Shown here: positions 1-8,633 of the stretch, in pieces
How the letters are laid out: each line of letters starts with the position of its first letter
Position numbering within the stretch: the first letter of the stretch is position 1
Source of the DNA: Nitrospirota bacterium
Lineage (GTDB): Bacteria; Nitrospirota; Thermodesulfovibrionia; UBA6902
Direction: 5' to 3'
NCBI GenBank assembly: GCA_016222905.1
Contig: JACRPZ010000012.1
Coordinates: forward strand, 1-55,811
Length of the DNA: 55,811 nucleotides
Notes under the pieces: model-generated
Told to the model about the DNA's origin: nothing
Seen by the model: only the letters and a program-made list of their open reading frames with translations
Database searches by the model: none
Made by a program: the position numbers and the translations under genes

Positions 1-336
1 AAAAAATCGTAACAAGGCAAGAAAGTTTAAGTAAAAACAGGAAATAACGATAGACTTATAAAAACAGAAGACGGATTTTAAAAAATCCGGCATGGAAAAA
101 CTGAAAATCTCTAAATGACTTTTTCAGGAGTCTCAATTTGCTCACTCACTCACTCACTCACTCACTCACTTTCATCTCTTAAAAGTTTTCTTTTCAAAAA
201 CCCGTATCAAATTCTGGAGACCTGTCATGGGTGTTCGGAATAAATCCATTCGTATTATATCGGGCGTCCCGCCTTGAAGCCGCCATTACCTGACAAGTAT
301 TCTTTTATCAATAAATCTAAAAAACGGAGGGACAAC
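1..336. other. Upstream region with no coding gene
   Basis: This AT-rich leader precedes the first beta-helix gene. It contains the CTCA microsatellite described separately, and a ribosome binding site (ACGGAGG, 324-330) six bases before the ATG at 337. An in-frame ATG at 274 exists, but it has no such site and would put charged residues before the signal peptide. I see no RNA gene or clear sigma-70 promoter here. Confidence 0.5.
141..170. repeat. CTCA tetranucleotide microsatellite (7.5 units)
   Basis: Seven uninterrupted CTCA units plus CT lie about 165 bases upstream of the start of a secreted surface-type protein. Tetranucleotide tracts of this length are prone to slipped-strand mispairing. 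Because it is outside the reading frame, any effect would be on promoter spacing or on RNA, not an on/off frameshift. Confidence 0.9.
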
Positions 337-1545
337 ATGAAAATAAGAAATGCAGGATTATTGATAGTTTTGCTTTTCGGATTATCGCTGTTTAACACCT
401 TTGCTTTTGCAGTACCAGATGATTCAATTTTATCCCAGCATATCAAAGAAGCGGACGGAACATCAGGACAAAATACGAACAGCGGAAGCGGCGTCAAGAC
501 AGAGCATATCCAGGATGGCGCGGTAACATCATCTAAAATCGCTGATGGTTCGGTGACAGACGCAAAAATAACCGGCACTATTTCAGGCACAAAACTTGGA
601 AGCCATACCCATTCTGGAGCAGACATCACTAATGGCACAATTACAAATTCCAAGATTGCAGATGGCGCGGTGACAGATGCGAAGATCACAGGGCCTATTT
701 CAACATCAAAAATACAGAAATATGGCAAGGTTGCCGTTGTCGCTCAGTCCGGCGGGGATTATGCAGACCCTGTCGCCGCAATGAATAACATTGCTGCTTG
801 GTGCGGAACATCGTCTGCAACCAATCCGTGCCTTATTAAGATCATGCCAGGAATTTATACGCTCGGGAGCACACTTATGATGGCGAGCTACGTCGATATG
901 GAGGGATCAGGTGCGGACACGACGAAGATCGTCGGTACGGTACGGTACGAGTACACCACGAATAACGAGTTGAGGACATTGACAGTAGAAAGCCCCATTG
1001 AAAACAGCACCGCTGTTCACATGGAAGGCTCCCATTCTCTGCAGATCCGCGATGTGTTACTAATCGCTTCGGCTTATGGGGGTCATGGGATCAATGCGTG
1101 GTACTCAGGAGATTTAGTACTGAAGCATGTAGATATAAGCGCCTCCGAGGCGGGCATATATACCTATTATCCCTACGGTGACGTGTCCATCGATGACAGC
1201 ACAATATCGGCTGCAGTTGGATTTCAAGATGGCTCAGATGGGGGATCAGGAAATCTTTACATAAAGAATTCCAAGATCTCATCGGGAGGAGCCGCAATTA
1301 TCACTGGATTCTTAAATCTCTTCGTGACTGGCTCGGACTTGGTCGATGGCGTCGGTGACGCGATCTATTGCTATCAGACAAGAAATGTGACAATCAGGGA
1401 CTCAGTAGTTAAAGCTCCTCGTTATCTTATTCTGGGATCGTGTGTAAGTGGCATCGCACACACCATGCTCGACGGAACCCCTCCGACAGGTGCGGTATGT
1501 TTCGGCGTCTACGACGTGAATTATAATCAGGTCGTCTGTCCATGA
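337..1545 (+). CDS. Secreted right-handed beta-helix (pectate-lyase-like) protein
   Basis: This is a 402-residue protein of unknown substrate. Residues 1-25 form a signal peptide (KxR start, hydrophobic core, AFA end). Residues 50-125 carry repeated DGAVTDAKITG-type units, which are seen in tail-fibre and adhesin stalks. From about residue 130 a YADPVAAMNNI segment followed by repeated short beta-strand turns (for example NVTIRDSVV near the C-terminus) is typical of the pectin-lyase-like right-handed beta-helix. I chose the ATG at 337 because of the ACGGAGG site and the signal peptide that follows. I see no obvious catalytic lyase residues, so a structural or adhesive role is as likely as an enzymatic one. 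A related, degraded gene lies on the opposite strand at 3383-3674. Confidence 0.8.
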   Translation: MKIRNAGLLIVLLFGLSLFNTFAFAVPDDSILSQHIKEADGTSGQNTNSGSGVKTEHIQDGAVTSSKIADGSVTDAKITGTISGTKLGSHTHSGADITNGTITNSKIADGAVTDAKITGPISTSKIQKYGKVAVVAQSGGDYADPVAAMNNIAAWCGTSSATNPCLIKIMPGIYTLGSTLMMASYVDMEGSGADTTKIVGTVRYEYTTNNELRTLTVESPIENSTAVHMEGSHSLQIRDVLLIASAYGGHGINAWYSGDLVLKHVDISASEAGIYTYYPYGDVSIDDSTISAAVGFQDGSDGGSGNLYIKNSKISSGGAAIITGFLNLFVTGSDLVDGVGDAIYCYQTRNVTIRDSVVKAPRYLILGSCVSGIAHTMLDGTPPTGAVCFGVYDVNYNQVVCP

Positions 1546-1612
1546 GTAAGAGGCAGCGTTATAAAGCATCGGAAAATGCGACATATCCCAATTTTTCTTG
1601 ATAATCATTCGC

Positions 1613-1637
1613 GGGAGCAAGTTTGCAACTTGCTCCC
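1613..1637. terminator. Perfect 11-bp hairpin after the beta-helix gene
   Basis: The arms GGGAGCAAGTT and AACTTGCTCCC are perfectly complementary and are separated by TGC. The hairpin lies 68 bases after the stop of the preceding gene. The following sequence (CTACTTTTCCTCCC) is pyrimidine-rich but is not a clean T-run. It could be an intrinsic terminator or a REP-like palindrome. Confidence 0.5.
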
Positions 1638-1720
1638 CTACTTTTCCTCCCTTCAACAACCCAAAAAGTTCAATCTGTCTTCAGTTGTGGTTAGGTTCAT
1701 GATCATAGCTCCCGTTTTTC

Positions 1721-1748
1721 TTGAAGTATTCGCCTCTTTCCGTATAAT
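1721..1748 (+). promoter_or_regulatory. Sigma-70-type promoter for the GT-C gene
   Basis: TTGAAG at 1721-1726 and TATAAT at 1743-1748 are separated by 16 bases, about 40 bases before the GTG start at 1790. Confidence 0.55.
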
Positions 1749-1789
1749 ATCAAGAAACCGTCAATAAGATTATTTGGAGAGTAATCACA

Positions 1790-3346
1790 GTGAAAATTGA
1801 TCGAATCAGAATTGCCGAAATTATTGACCGACTTGCATCCTCTTTTGGAATCGGCGCGATAATATTAGCTGTTTTCATACTCCTTCTCAGGATTATTATT
1901 CATTTTCCATTCTTTGATGAATCGCTGCATGTGCATTACCTTTGGTTGCTTTCCAATGGTTATACCCCAGGAGTGGACTTCTATTGCCACTATCCGGTTT
2001 TGTCCTACTTGTTCATGGTACCTTTCTTTAAGCTCTTACCTGATTCTGCCTTTGTCGTGCTGGTTCTTCGCTATGTTTCTCTGATCATTTATATCGGAAT
2101 CGGACTACTTTTATATTTTCACGGGCGAAAAGTTACTGGCGACTGGGGCACCGCCATCATACCTCTTATACTGCTAGCATCTTCAAGTAACATCGGTCCC
2201 TATATGATCGAATTTAGTGTCGATCCCTTCGCTACGGTAACGGCAGTGGGTGCAATGCTAATTTTCTTCCGGACACCCAGTGAACGGACTATCGCCACCT
2301 CGGCAGGGCTTTCCCTACTGTCGGTGTTGCTAACGCCGAAATACATCTTTCCGCTTTTCTTCGGGCTTATTGGCCATGCAGCAGCCTATATTTTGGCCTC
2401 ACGCAAGAAAATCAAGACGATCATGGCCATCAGTATCGGCGGAGCCGCTGCACTGGCGTTTGTGCTGACAATTTACTGGCTCAACGAGGTTTCCTTAACC
2501 GGCAACCTGGCAGCTACTCTGACTACATCAAGAACAATACAGAAAATGAACGAAATCATGCCCTATACTTTCTTGTTAGCAAGGCTGGTCAACAAGCCGG
2601 TCTATGTAGTTATGATCGTGCTCGGACTGCTGGGATGGGCGGTGCGCTCAAGGAGACGGATAGACCAGATCACGCTTAGCGGCGCCGGAATACTTCTGGG
2701 TCTTATCCTCTTCTTCTTTACGATTAGCCTTCCCCTTGAGCAGTATCTGATGGCCTTCTATGTCTCTCTGGCAATGTTCGCTCCATTCGCCTTTGCAGCC
2801 TGGAAGGATACATTAGGGGTGAAGATACTGAGAAGCGCCATGTTTGTAGTCGTATTCATCGTTGCTGTCAATCAGTATCCGGCGCTGCTGCAAGAGTTTA
2901 TGGGTACCTCAGTTTATGTGCGGGATGCCAGTAATTCCAGCACACTAAAAGGCCCTCCTGCCGTACAAGCGCTTGCCAATATCGACAAGATTCTTCGAGT
3001 AATACCAAAGGAAGAAAGAGTCGTGGCATTGTGGCCTTACCACCCCATGCTTAGAAAGGACCTCACCGGTATAACCTGGGACGAACGTCCAAGTTATACA
3101 GAGGCCCTGAGTGATAACGACCCGAACGCGGTCTTTTTTGACCCCAAATCGTACAGAGCCGCGCTGGATAATCATATACCCGCCCTTATCGATGTGAACA
3201 AGTTACAGACTAACTATCCTCCTGGATGGTACGAACTTACGGTTGATTTCATGGATAGGAACAACGCGTCTTATGTTAGAGTGCCTTCGAGCGTCCAACC
3301 CGGCGAGTTCTATTATATACGACGCGATCTTATGCCGCTGCAATAA
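1790..3346 (+). CDS. Polytopic GT-C-type membrane glycosyltransferase-like protein
   Basis: This 518-residue integral membrane protein resembles the GT-C (PMT/ArnT, GT39/GT83) glycosyltransferases that use lipid-linked sugars. After the first membrane segment the sequence has an acidic pair in FFDESLHVHY (residues 41-50), the usual position of the catalytic acidic residue in the first extracytoplasmic loop. A motif resembling the PMT-type loop follows (GYTPGVDFYCHYP). About ten hydrophobic segments occupy residues 20-370, and the last ~150 residues are a soluble domain. The start is GTG, preceded by TTGGAGAG. The donor and acceptor cannot be read from sequence. The neighbouring TMTC-like genes suggest surface-protein or polysaccharide glycosylation. 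A non-enzymatic membrane protein is possible. Confidence 0.65.
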   Translation: MKIDRIRIAEIIDRLASSFGIGAIILAVFILLLRIIIHFPFFDESLHVHYLWLLSNGYTPGVDFYCHYPVLSYLFMVPFFKLLPDSAFVVLVLRYVSLIIYIGIGLLLYFHGRKVTGDWGTAIIPLILLASSSNIGPYMIEFSVDPFATVTAVGAMLIFFRTPSERTIATSAGLSLLSVLLTPKYIFPLFFGLIGHAAAYILASRKKIKTIMAISIGGAAALAFVLTIYWLNEVSLTGNLAATLTTSRTIQKMNEIMPYTFLLARLVNKPVYVVMIVLGLLGWAVRSRRRIDQITLSGAGILLGLILFFFTISLPLEQYLMAFYVSLAMFAPFAFAAWKDTLGVKILRSAMFVVVFIVAVNQYPALLQEFMGTSVYVRDASNSSTLKGPPAVQALANIDKILRVIPKEERVVALWPYHPMLRKDLTGITWDERPSYTEALSDNDPNAVFFDPKSYRAALDNHIPALIDVNKLQTNYPPGWYELTVDFMDRNNASYVRVPSSVQPGEFYYIRRDLMPLQ

Positions 3347-3382
3347 AGGGCAAAGCGAATTGCCTCATAAAAAAGGGATGAC

Positions 3383-3674
3383 CTAAAATACGGAATCTCT
3401 AATCACCAAATTACTATTATAGTTAGAAATGGCCTGCCCGCCATATCCGCCTACAGTGGTACAACTGAGCCCAATGATAGTGGCGTCTGACGTGGCTTGG
3501 CCCATACAAGTCGAATTGTAGATGAGTCTGCTGTCATTTCAATTTGGACGTTCTGCAACACAGCAGACGATAACTGACTCATAATGCCAGTTCCCCCGTG
3601 TGTGGTAATCAGTAACGTCCGAAATAAGTGATGCTACGGCCTGCGACATCCATATTGATATTGCCCGGAATTGT
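3383..3674 (-). pseudogene. Degraded beta-helix (pectate-lyase-like) gene, C-terminal remnant
   Basis: The minus strand can be read in pieces as a beta-helix protein. From the right, a segment containing GNINMDVAGRSI is followed by a stop or frameshift. Next comes a segment with GGTGIMSQLSSAVLQNVQIEM. After another shift there is SDATIIGLSCTTVGGYGG, ending in NLVIRDSVF and a stop (TAG) at 3385-3383. The NxxLVIRDSV ending resembles NVTIRDSVV in the intact protein at 337-1545. The reading frame changes at least twice and no start remains, so this is a broken paralogue. Its right edge abuts a truncated TPR gene on the other strand near 3674, which marks a rearrangement junction. Confidence 0.6.
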
Positions 3675-4053
3675 TTATTTGAGACAGGGTCGTCTTATTG
3701 AGGCCATAAGTACATTTAAAATTGCATTAAGTCTAAATCCTGATTATGCCGAGGTTCATTATAGCATTGGAAATGCCTATGCAAAACAGGGCAGGATCGA
3801 TGATGCTATACATGAACTTAATACAGCATTGAGGCTCAACCCTTATAATGCCGAAGCTCACTTTGACCTCGGGGTTGCTTATGCCTCTCAAGGCAGGATG
3901 CATGAGGCGATAAAGGAATATCAAGCCGTACTTAGGCTGATGCCTGATCACGCCCAGGCCCGTAATAATCTCGGCGAATTACTTCTAAAAAAGTTATATT
4001 CAGTTTTTTGTAAAATAGAATCAATTGAGCCGTATTCATCAGTAAAGAACTGA
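3673..4053 (+). pseudogene. Truncated C-terminal TPR fragment of a TMTC-like gene
   Basis: The frame encodes about three tetratricopeptide repeats (for example QGRIDDAIHELNTALRLNP) that match the C-terminal repeats of the intact gene at 4173-6035. It has no membrane part. An upstream ATG at 3628 only adds residues read antisense through the beta-helix remnant, and there is no convincing ribosome binding site. The fragment ends in the same type of 65-bp sequence that follows the intact gene. It therefore looks like the 3' end of an older copy whose 5' part was lost. Expression as a free TPR protein of about 126-141 residues is conceivable but unsupported. Confidence 0.6.
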
Positions 4054-4085
4054 GGATAGTCATCCGCCATCCGCTGCATACTTTA
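4021..4085 (+). repeat. Diverged copy of the 65-bp repeat
   Basis: This is exactly 65 bases long and aligns without gaps to the repeat units at 6044-6108 and 6109-6173. It shares ATCAGTAAAGAACTGA and CGCTGCATACTTTA. Its first half supplies the last codons of the TPR fragment. Confidence 0.8.
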
Positions 4086-4172
4086 GGTAGAGCGACTGGA
4101 CATTGGTAACTGTTGTAGAATATTATGCACTGACGAGTGTTGCCGGCTGATTTGGGAAAATCAATCTGACAT

Positions 4173-6035
4173 ATGAAGCTTTTGCAAGGACTACACGTAT
4201 ATTGTATAAACAGACCTGTCATTCACCTGCTGACAATAGCAGGTCTGGTCTTCCTGATATATTCCAACACCTTCAATGCGTCCTTCCAATTTGATGATCT
4301 TATTAATATAGTGGATAATCCTGCAATTAAAACTTTTCACTATTTCTCAAACCCATCAAGTGTGACACGCATAGATAAAATAGACAAACAACTTAAACCC
4401 TTGTTTAAAACAAGATATATAGGCTACTTAACCTTTGCTTTAAACTACAGACTGCACGGTCTTGACGTCATGGGTTATCACCTGGTCAATATTTTAATCC
4501 ATATATTCAATTCACTGCTTCTGTACTGGTTAATGACCCTTACCTTCAGAACCCCATTTTTTTCAACTGCTGGCGGACATCTGCCTGACCCTCATGAAAT
4601 CCGAAATTTCATAGCTGTCTTTACTGCTCTTTTCTTCGCAGTCCATCCGGTGCAGACACAGGCGGTCACATATATAGTTCAGAGGTTTACCTCGCTTGCT
4701 ACACTCTTTTACCTGTTTTCGCTTGTGATTTATATCAAATGGAAAGAGATCAAAGAGCATCAAACTAAACGCTATGTGCCATTCATTATGCTCTATGCAT
4801 TTTCGCTTCTCTCTGCTGTTTTAGCGATGAAGACAAAGGAGTTTGCCTTTACCCTGCCTGTAGTGATGACCGTATATGAATTGATGTTTTATGAGGGTAA
4901 GGTCAGGAAAAGGCTGTTATATCTGGTGCCTTTTTTTCTTGCCGTACTCTTTATCCCTCTGTCGCTGGTTGGCATCGAGGACCCTCTGGCCGTTTTGAGT
5001 TCGATCAACGTGAAAGCTGTGAATATATCCGGGGCAGGTGGAACCATATCAAGGGGGGACTATCTGTTTACCCAGTTTCGGGTGATAGTGACATATATAA
5101 GGTTGTTATTTTTTCCTGTAAACCAGAATATTGATTATGATTATCCAATATACAATTCCTTTTTCGACCCTGCCGTTGTTCTGTCTTTCTTTTTTCTGTT
5201 GTCGGTCATTATCGCAGGGATATATCTGTATCGGCTTTCAAAACACTCAGATAGAAAAGACAGATTCTGGCTTCGGTTGCTCTCTTTTGGAATATTCTGG
5301 TTTTTTATGAGTTTGTTTGCTGAATCGGGTGTTATACCGATAATTGATGTGATATATGAACACAGGGTTTATCTCCCTTCAGTGGGGTTTTTTATAGCAT
5401 TGACATCAAGCATCGTGCTTGTCTACACAAAATTGGGAAGCAGTGCCTCATACGCAAAAAGGGCGGTTGCATATAGCATGCTAACGGCACTGCTGGCCCT
5501 GTCAGGTACGACATATGTAAGGAATACTGTATGGACAGACAGCTATAGTCTCTGGAAAAATGCTGTGGAAGGAAGCCCCAACAAAGCGCGACCACATTTT
5601 AACCTCGGAGTTGCTTATGGAGATCAGGGTCGACTTGATGAGGCGATAAACGAATATCAGACTGTACTAAAGCTTAAACCTAATTATGTTGCGGCATATA
5701 ATAACCTCGGACGTGCTTATGAAAAACAGGATCGAATCGATGAGGCGATAAACGAATATCAGACTGTACTAAAGCTTAAACCTAATTATGCCGAAGCCCA
5801 TAATAACCTCGGACTTGCATATGCGGCGCAGGGCAGAACCGATGAGGCTATGAACGAATATATAACTGCGCTAAACCTGAATCCTGCTTATGTTGAGGCC
5901 CGTTATAATCTTGGGACTACGTATATGAGTCAGGGTAGAAATAATGAGGCTATAAAAGAATATCAAATAGTGATGGAACTCAATCCTGATTATCTCATGA
6001 CGCGTCAATTTCTTGAATTTCTTCAAAAAAAGTAG
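4173..6035 (+). CDS. TMTC-like polytopic membrane protein with C-terminal TPR repeats
   Basis: This 620-residue protein has a GT-C-like membrane half and a TPR half. Residues 1-460 hold about eleven membrane segments. An acidic motif, FQFDDLINIVDNPAI (39-52), sits after the first segment, as in the TMTC/GT105 and PMT-type mannosyltransferase-related families. The segments NYRLHGLDVMGYHLVNIL and HPVQTQAVTYIVQR are characteristic of the bacterial TMTC-like group. Residues 470-605 form four 34-residue TPRs. The second and third share a 52-base identical DNA stretch (5637-5688 and 5739-5790), so the repeat array grew recently. The ATG at 4173 has only a weak ribosome binding site. The likely role is protein O-glycosylation or a membrane scaffold, with TPRs binding the partner. 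A frameshifted paralogue faces it at 6409-8235. Confidence 0.75.
   Translation: MKLLQGLHVYCINRPVIHLLTIAGLVFLIYSNTFNASFQFDDLINIVDNPAIKTFHYFSNPSSVTRIDKIDKQLKPLFKTRYIGYLTFALNYRLHGLDVMGYHLVNILIHIFNSLLLYWLMTLTFRTPFFSTAGGHLPDPHEIRNFIAVFTALFFAVHPVQTQAVTYIVQRFTSLATLFYLFSLVIYIKWKEIKEHQTKRYVPFIMLYAFSLLSAVLAMKTKEFAFTLPVVMTVYELMFYEGKVRKRLLYLVPFFLAVLFIPLSLVGIEDPLAVLSSINVKAVNISGAGGTISRGDYLFTQFRVIVTYIRLLFFPVNQNIDYDYPIYNSFFDPAVVLSFFFLLSVIIAGIYLYRLSKHSDRKDRFWLRLLSFGIFWFFMSLFAESGVIPIIDVIYEHRVYLPSVGFFIALTSSIVLVYTKLGSSASYAKRAVAYSMLTALLALSGTTYVRNTVWTDSYSLWKNAVEGSPNKARPHFNLGVAYGDQGRLDEAINEYQTVLKLKPNYVAAYNNLGRAYEKQDRIDEAINEYQTVLKLKPNYAEAHNNLGLAYAAQGRTDEAMNEYITALNLNPAYVEARYNLGTTYMSQGRNNEAIKEYQIVMELNPDYLMTRQFLEFLQKK
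5637..5790 (+). repeat. Identical 52-bp TPR-coding direct repeats, 102 bp apart
   Basis: The stretches 5637-5688 and 5739-5790 are identical in DNA and encode DEAINEYQTVLKLKPNY. The 102-bp period equals one TPR unit of 34 codons, which points to a recent internal duplication. Confidence 0.85.
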
Positions 6036-6043
6036 ATGTTCAG

Positions 6044-6173
6044 TCAATCAATATGACCTCATCAGTAAAGAACTGAAGATAGTCATCATCCATACGCTGC
6101 ATACTTTATCAATCAATATGACCTCATCAGTAAAGAACTGAAGATAGTCATCATCCATACGCTGCATACTTTA
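6044..6173 (+). repeat. Perfect tandem duplication of a 65-bp unit
   Basis: Units 6044-6108 and 6109-6173 are identical. They begin nine bases after the stop of the intact TMTC-like gene. A third, diverged copy follows the truncated TPR fragment at 4021-4085. The unit has no long open frame of its own. Confidence 0.9.
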
Positions 6174-6383
6174 AAAGTAGAGACATGGGTCAGGCTTGTC
6201 TATTTACATTTGCTGGTGGGAAATACTAAAGTAACGCATTGCGAGGAAACCGAGGACAAAATATGAAGGGGCATTTTAGAAAACATGAACACAGCCTTAA
6301 AGAAATAACAAGAAAAAAGAGTCGGCATTTGGAATAACTCTCAAACAGATGAGAGAAAAAGGCAAAGACAGGGGAGTAGTCAA
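6174..6383. other. Gene-free spacer with a possible mobile-element relic
   Basis: The spacer contains GGGTCAGGCTTG (6187-6198), a string that in my memory often flanks IS200/Y1-transposase-type elements, but no transposase remains. A 24-codon ATG frame with a GAGGA site follows, with no other support. A small hairpin (CTCTCA/TGAGAG, 6338-6355) is also present. I see no convincing gene. Confidence 0.3.
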
Positions 6384-6410
6384 AGGGGCAACCAATTGTT
6401 GGTTGCCCCT
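6384..6410. terminator. Bidirectional hairpin terminator
   Basis: A perfect 12-bp stem (AGGGGCAACCAA/TTGGTTGCCCCT) with a TTG loop is followed on the plus strand by AATTTTTCTT. It overlaps the stop codon of the minus-strand TMTC pseudogene and sits between convergent genes. Confidence 0.75.
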
Positions 6411-8235
6411 AATTTTTCTTGTTCTGTAGTTGAAAAATTCTGTTCAGATTGCTCTGTACAACGTCGTTTCCCGGGCTGAATCTTAAGGGAGCGCGATATT
6501 CTTCTGCTGCATTATCCAGCAACCCGTTGGTTTCGTATGCCCTTCCAAGATTATTATGTGCCTCTGCAAAATCTGGTTTTAGCCTTAAGGCAATCTGATA
6601 ATGTTCAATAGCCTTATCAATCCATCCTTTAGCGAGATAGGCATTTCCTATATTGTTATGTGCTATTTGAAAATCTGGCCCTAACGATATGGCAATCTGA
6701 TAATGTTCAATAGCTTTATCAATCCACACTATATTGTTGTATTCTAACCCAAGACTAGTGTGTGCTTCTATGTAATCTGGCTTAACTCTTAGCGCTATTT
6801 GGTAATTTTTTATTGCTTTATCGGACCATCCCTTGTCGCTGTAAATTTTACCGAGGTTATAATACCCCCTTACTTTTTCAGGACTCTTCTTTGTTACATC
6901 TTCCCATAAACTCACCTCATCCTGCCAGACAATGTTTCTTTGATAAGTAACAATTGAAAAGACAACAACTATAGCAGACAGAAGTAAAAAGTAATAAGTA
7001 GGAAGTGAGAAGTGAGAACTAAAAACATGTGAACGGTGAACAATGAACTGTAAAACATAAACAATAGATAATGTAAAGGCAAGGATGGTTCCCATAATAG
7101 GCATATATAGCCTGTGCTCAAAGAAAACGTCTGTTAAGGGCATGACACTTGACGAAGGGAATAGGGTGACCATGAACCAAATAATACAAAAGGAGATAAC
7201 AGGGTTTCTCCTGTAAAGGTATATCCCGGTTCCCCACAGTCCGACATAGCCGATTAATGAAATTATTGTTGGAAACTCAAAGAGCGACCTTGCAATAGAA
7301 TAATCATAATCGAGGTTCTGGTTTATGGGAAGAATCAGAAGCCTTATATATGTCCAGTGCGCGTTGAACTGGGTTATCAGGTATTCAAGAGGAGTGATTG
7401 TCTTTACGCCGTATCCGGCATGTTCGCCATAGTCGTGGCTTGTCACGATGTATATGACATACGCGAGAGTCAGGATGACGGGCAGATGAATTTTATAGTT
7501 CTTCAATGCTCCTTTTATATCCTGTTTAGATATGAAATAGAGATCATAAAGAATGAGTATGATAGGGAAGATGAAGAATTCCTCTCTTGAGGCCATGCCC
7601 ATAAGGGATATGATGAAGATGGCAAGTGTATAGATTACTTTCTTTTTGCCTTCAGTCCCAACTGCCTTTGTGAAGAGTATGATCCCAAGCAAAAAGAAAA
7701 AGGTAGAGAGCAGAGCGGGTTGCAATGTAGGTGACTGATTCTGTCTGTATTGGATGCACTATGAATATCAATGATGAGAACAGGGCGATAAGACCGGTAT
7801 TTTTATCATCTCTATAGCTCAGATATCCTGCTGTTATTTTTATGATGAAAAAGAGCAGAACTCCGTTTGCGATATGAAGCGCAAGGTTGAATATGTGATA
7901 ACCGGTAGTATCCAGTTTGCCAAAGTAGTAGTTTATAGCAAAGGTGACCGCCGTAAGAGGTCTTGCCATAATAGGCTCACCTTTGATGTCTGTAAAAAAG
8001 AAGATACATTGGAGATATCTTTGACCCTGAGGTTCTCAACGATGTTGTTTCCATCATCAAAAACAAAAGGCGAGTGGAAAGTATTGGAATAAGCAAGTAG
8101 GCCGAGAAGGATAATCAGGGATACATGGACGATAGGATTATAAATAAAATATTTCTTTAAAGTTGCTGAAGATGTATCAACCTCCTTTGCCGCATTATAC
8201 TCCGATAAGGGCTTCTCCCTTGTTTTTTTAGACAT
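6409..8235 (-). pseudogene. Frameshifted TMTC-like membrane/TPR gene
   Basis: Three adjoining reading frames together rebuild one 609-codon paralogue of the protein at 4173-6035. Segment one (8235 to about 8000) has the first membrane helix and the acidic motif FVFDDGNNIVEN. Segment two (about 7995-7730) has MARPLTAVTFAINYYFGK and HPIQTESVTYIATRSA. Segment three (about 7725-6409) has the remaining helices and four TPRs. The first break is at a homopolymer (A6 on the plus strand, 7994-7999), where one extra base would restore the frame. The second is in a CT-rich stretch near 7710-7720 and brings the frame back to that of segment one. The unshifted frame hits a stop at 7933. The cause could be real gene decay or draft sequencing error. 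If it is error, this is an intact 609-residue gene. Confidence 0.7.
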
Positions 8236-8284
8236 TTATTAATATACAACCTCGCTCCCTCTAAGTTCAATTTTTCTGAACAAC

Positions 8285-8530
8285 TCATTCCTTATTCTCT
8301 TCGAGTTTTTTGAAAAAGTCGTTTCTTTTAATCCGGCCGTTAAGCGTTGAGCCGTCTTTGAATTCAAAGACCGGGATGTCAAACCTGTACATTTCATAAA
8401 GTTCATCGTCCGAATCAATAGCGACCTTCTTGATCTGAATATCATACCTCTCTTTGAACCCGTTCAGCATCTCTTCGGCGCTGTCGCAGAGCCAGCATCC
8501 TTCTTTAAAATAGTAAGTCAGCCTGACCAT
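8285..8530 (-). CDS. Small thioredoxin-fold (glutaredoxin-like, DUF836-type) protein
   Basis: This 81-residue protein starts with a beta strand followed by a CWLC (CxxC) motif at the start of the first helix. Later it has a cis-proline-type segment (RFDIPVFEF), as in glutaredoxin-like proteins of the DUF836 group. It probably takes part in thiol-disulphide exchange. I chose the ATG at 8530 because it follows AGGAGA. A longer in-frame start at 8614 would add 28 residues without a site. Confidence 0.75.
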   Translation of the reverse strand: MVRLTYYFKEGCWLCDSAEEMLNGFKERYDIQIKKVAIDSDDELYEMYRFDIPVFEFKDGSTLNGRIKRNDFFKKLEENKE

Positions 8531-8633
8531 CTTTCTCCTATGATAAATTACCTTTAATCCTCTCTCCTCAAGGGAAGGGAGATACCCTACGGTCTCAGCC
8601 GCAAGGCAGTTCATCTGATGGGATTCTTTAACA

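Noticed and set aside
274-336. Upstream ATG of the first beta-helix gene as the true start
   Set aside because: It puts a polar extension before the signal peptide, and the ACGGAGG site favours the ATG at 337.
1576-1767. A 63-residue plus-strand frame after the beta-helix gene
   Set aside because: It contains the hairpin and part of the promoter of the next gene and resembles no protein.
6264-6338. A 24-codon small open frame after the 65-bp repeats
   Set aside because: It has a possible ribosome binding site but no other evidence, and the length is within chance.
7994-7999. Programmed ribosomal frameshifting at the A6/T6 tract in the TMTC paralogue
   Set aside because: A second shift is needed 280 bases later and the intact paralogue needs neither, so gene decay or sequencing error is simpler.
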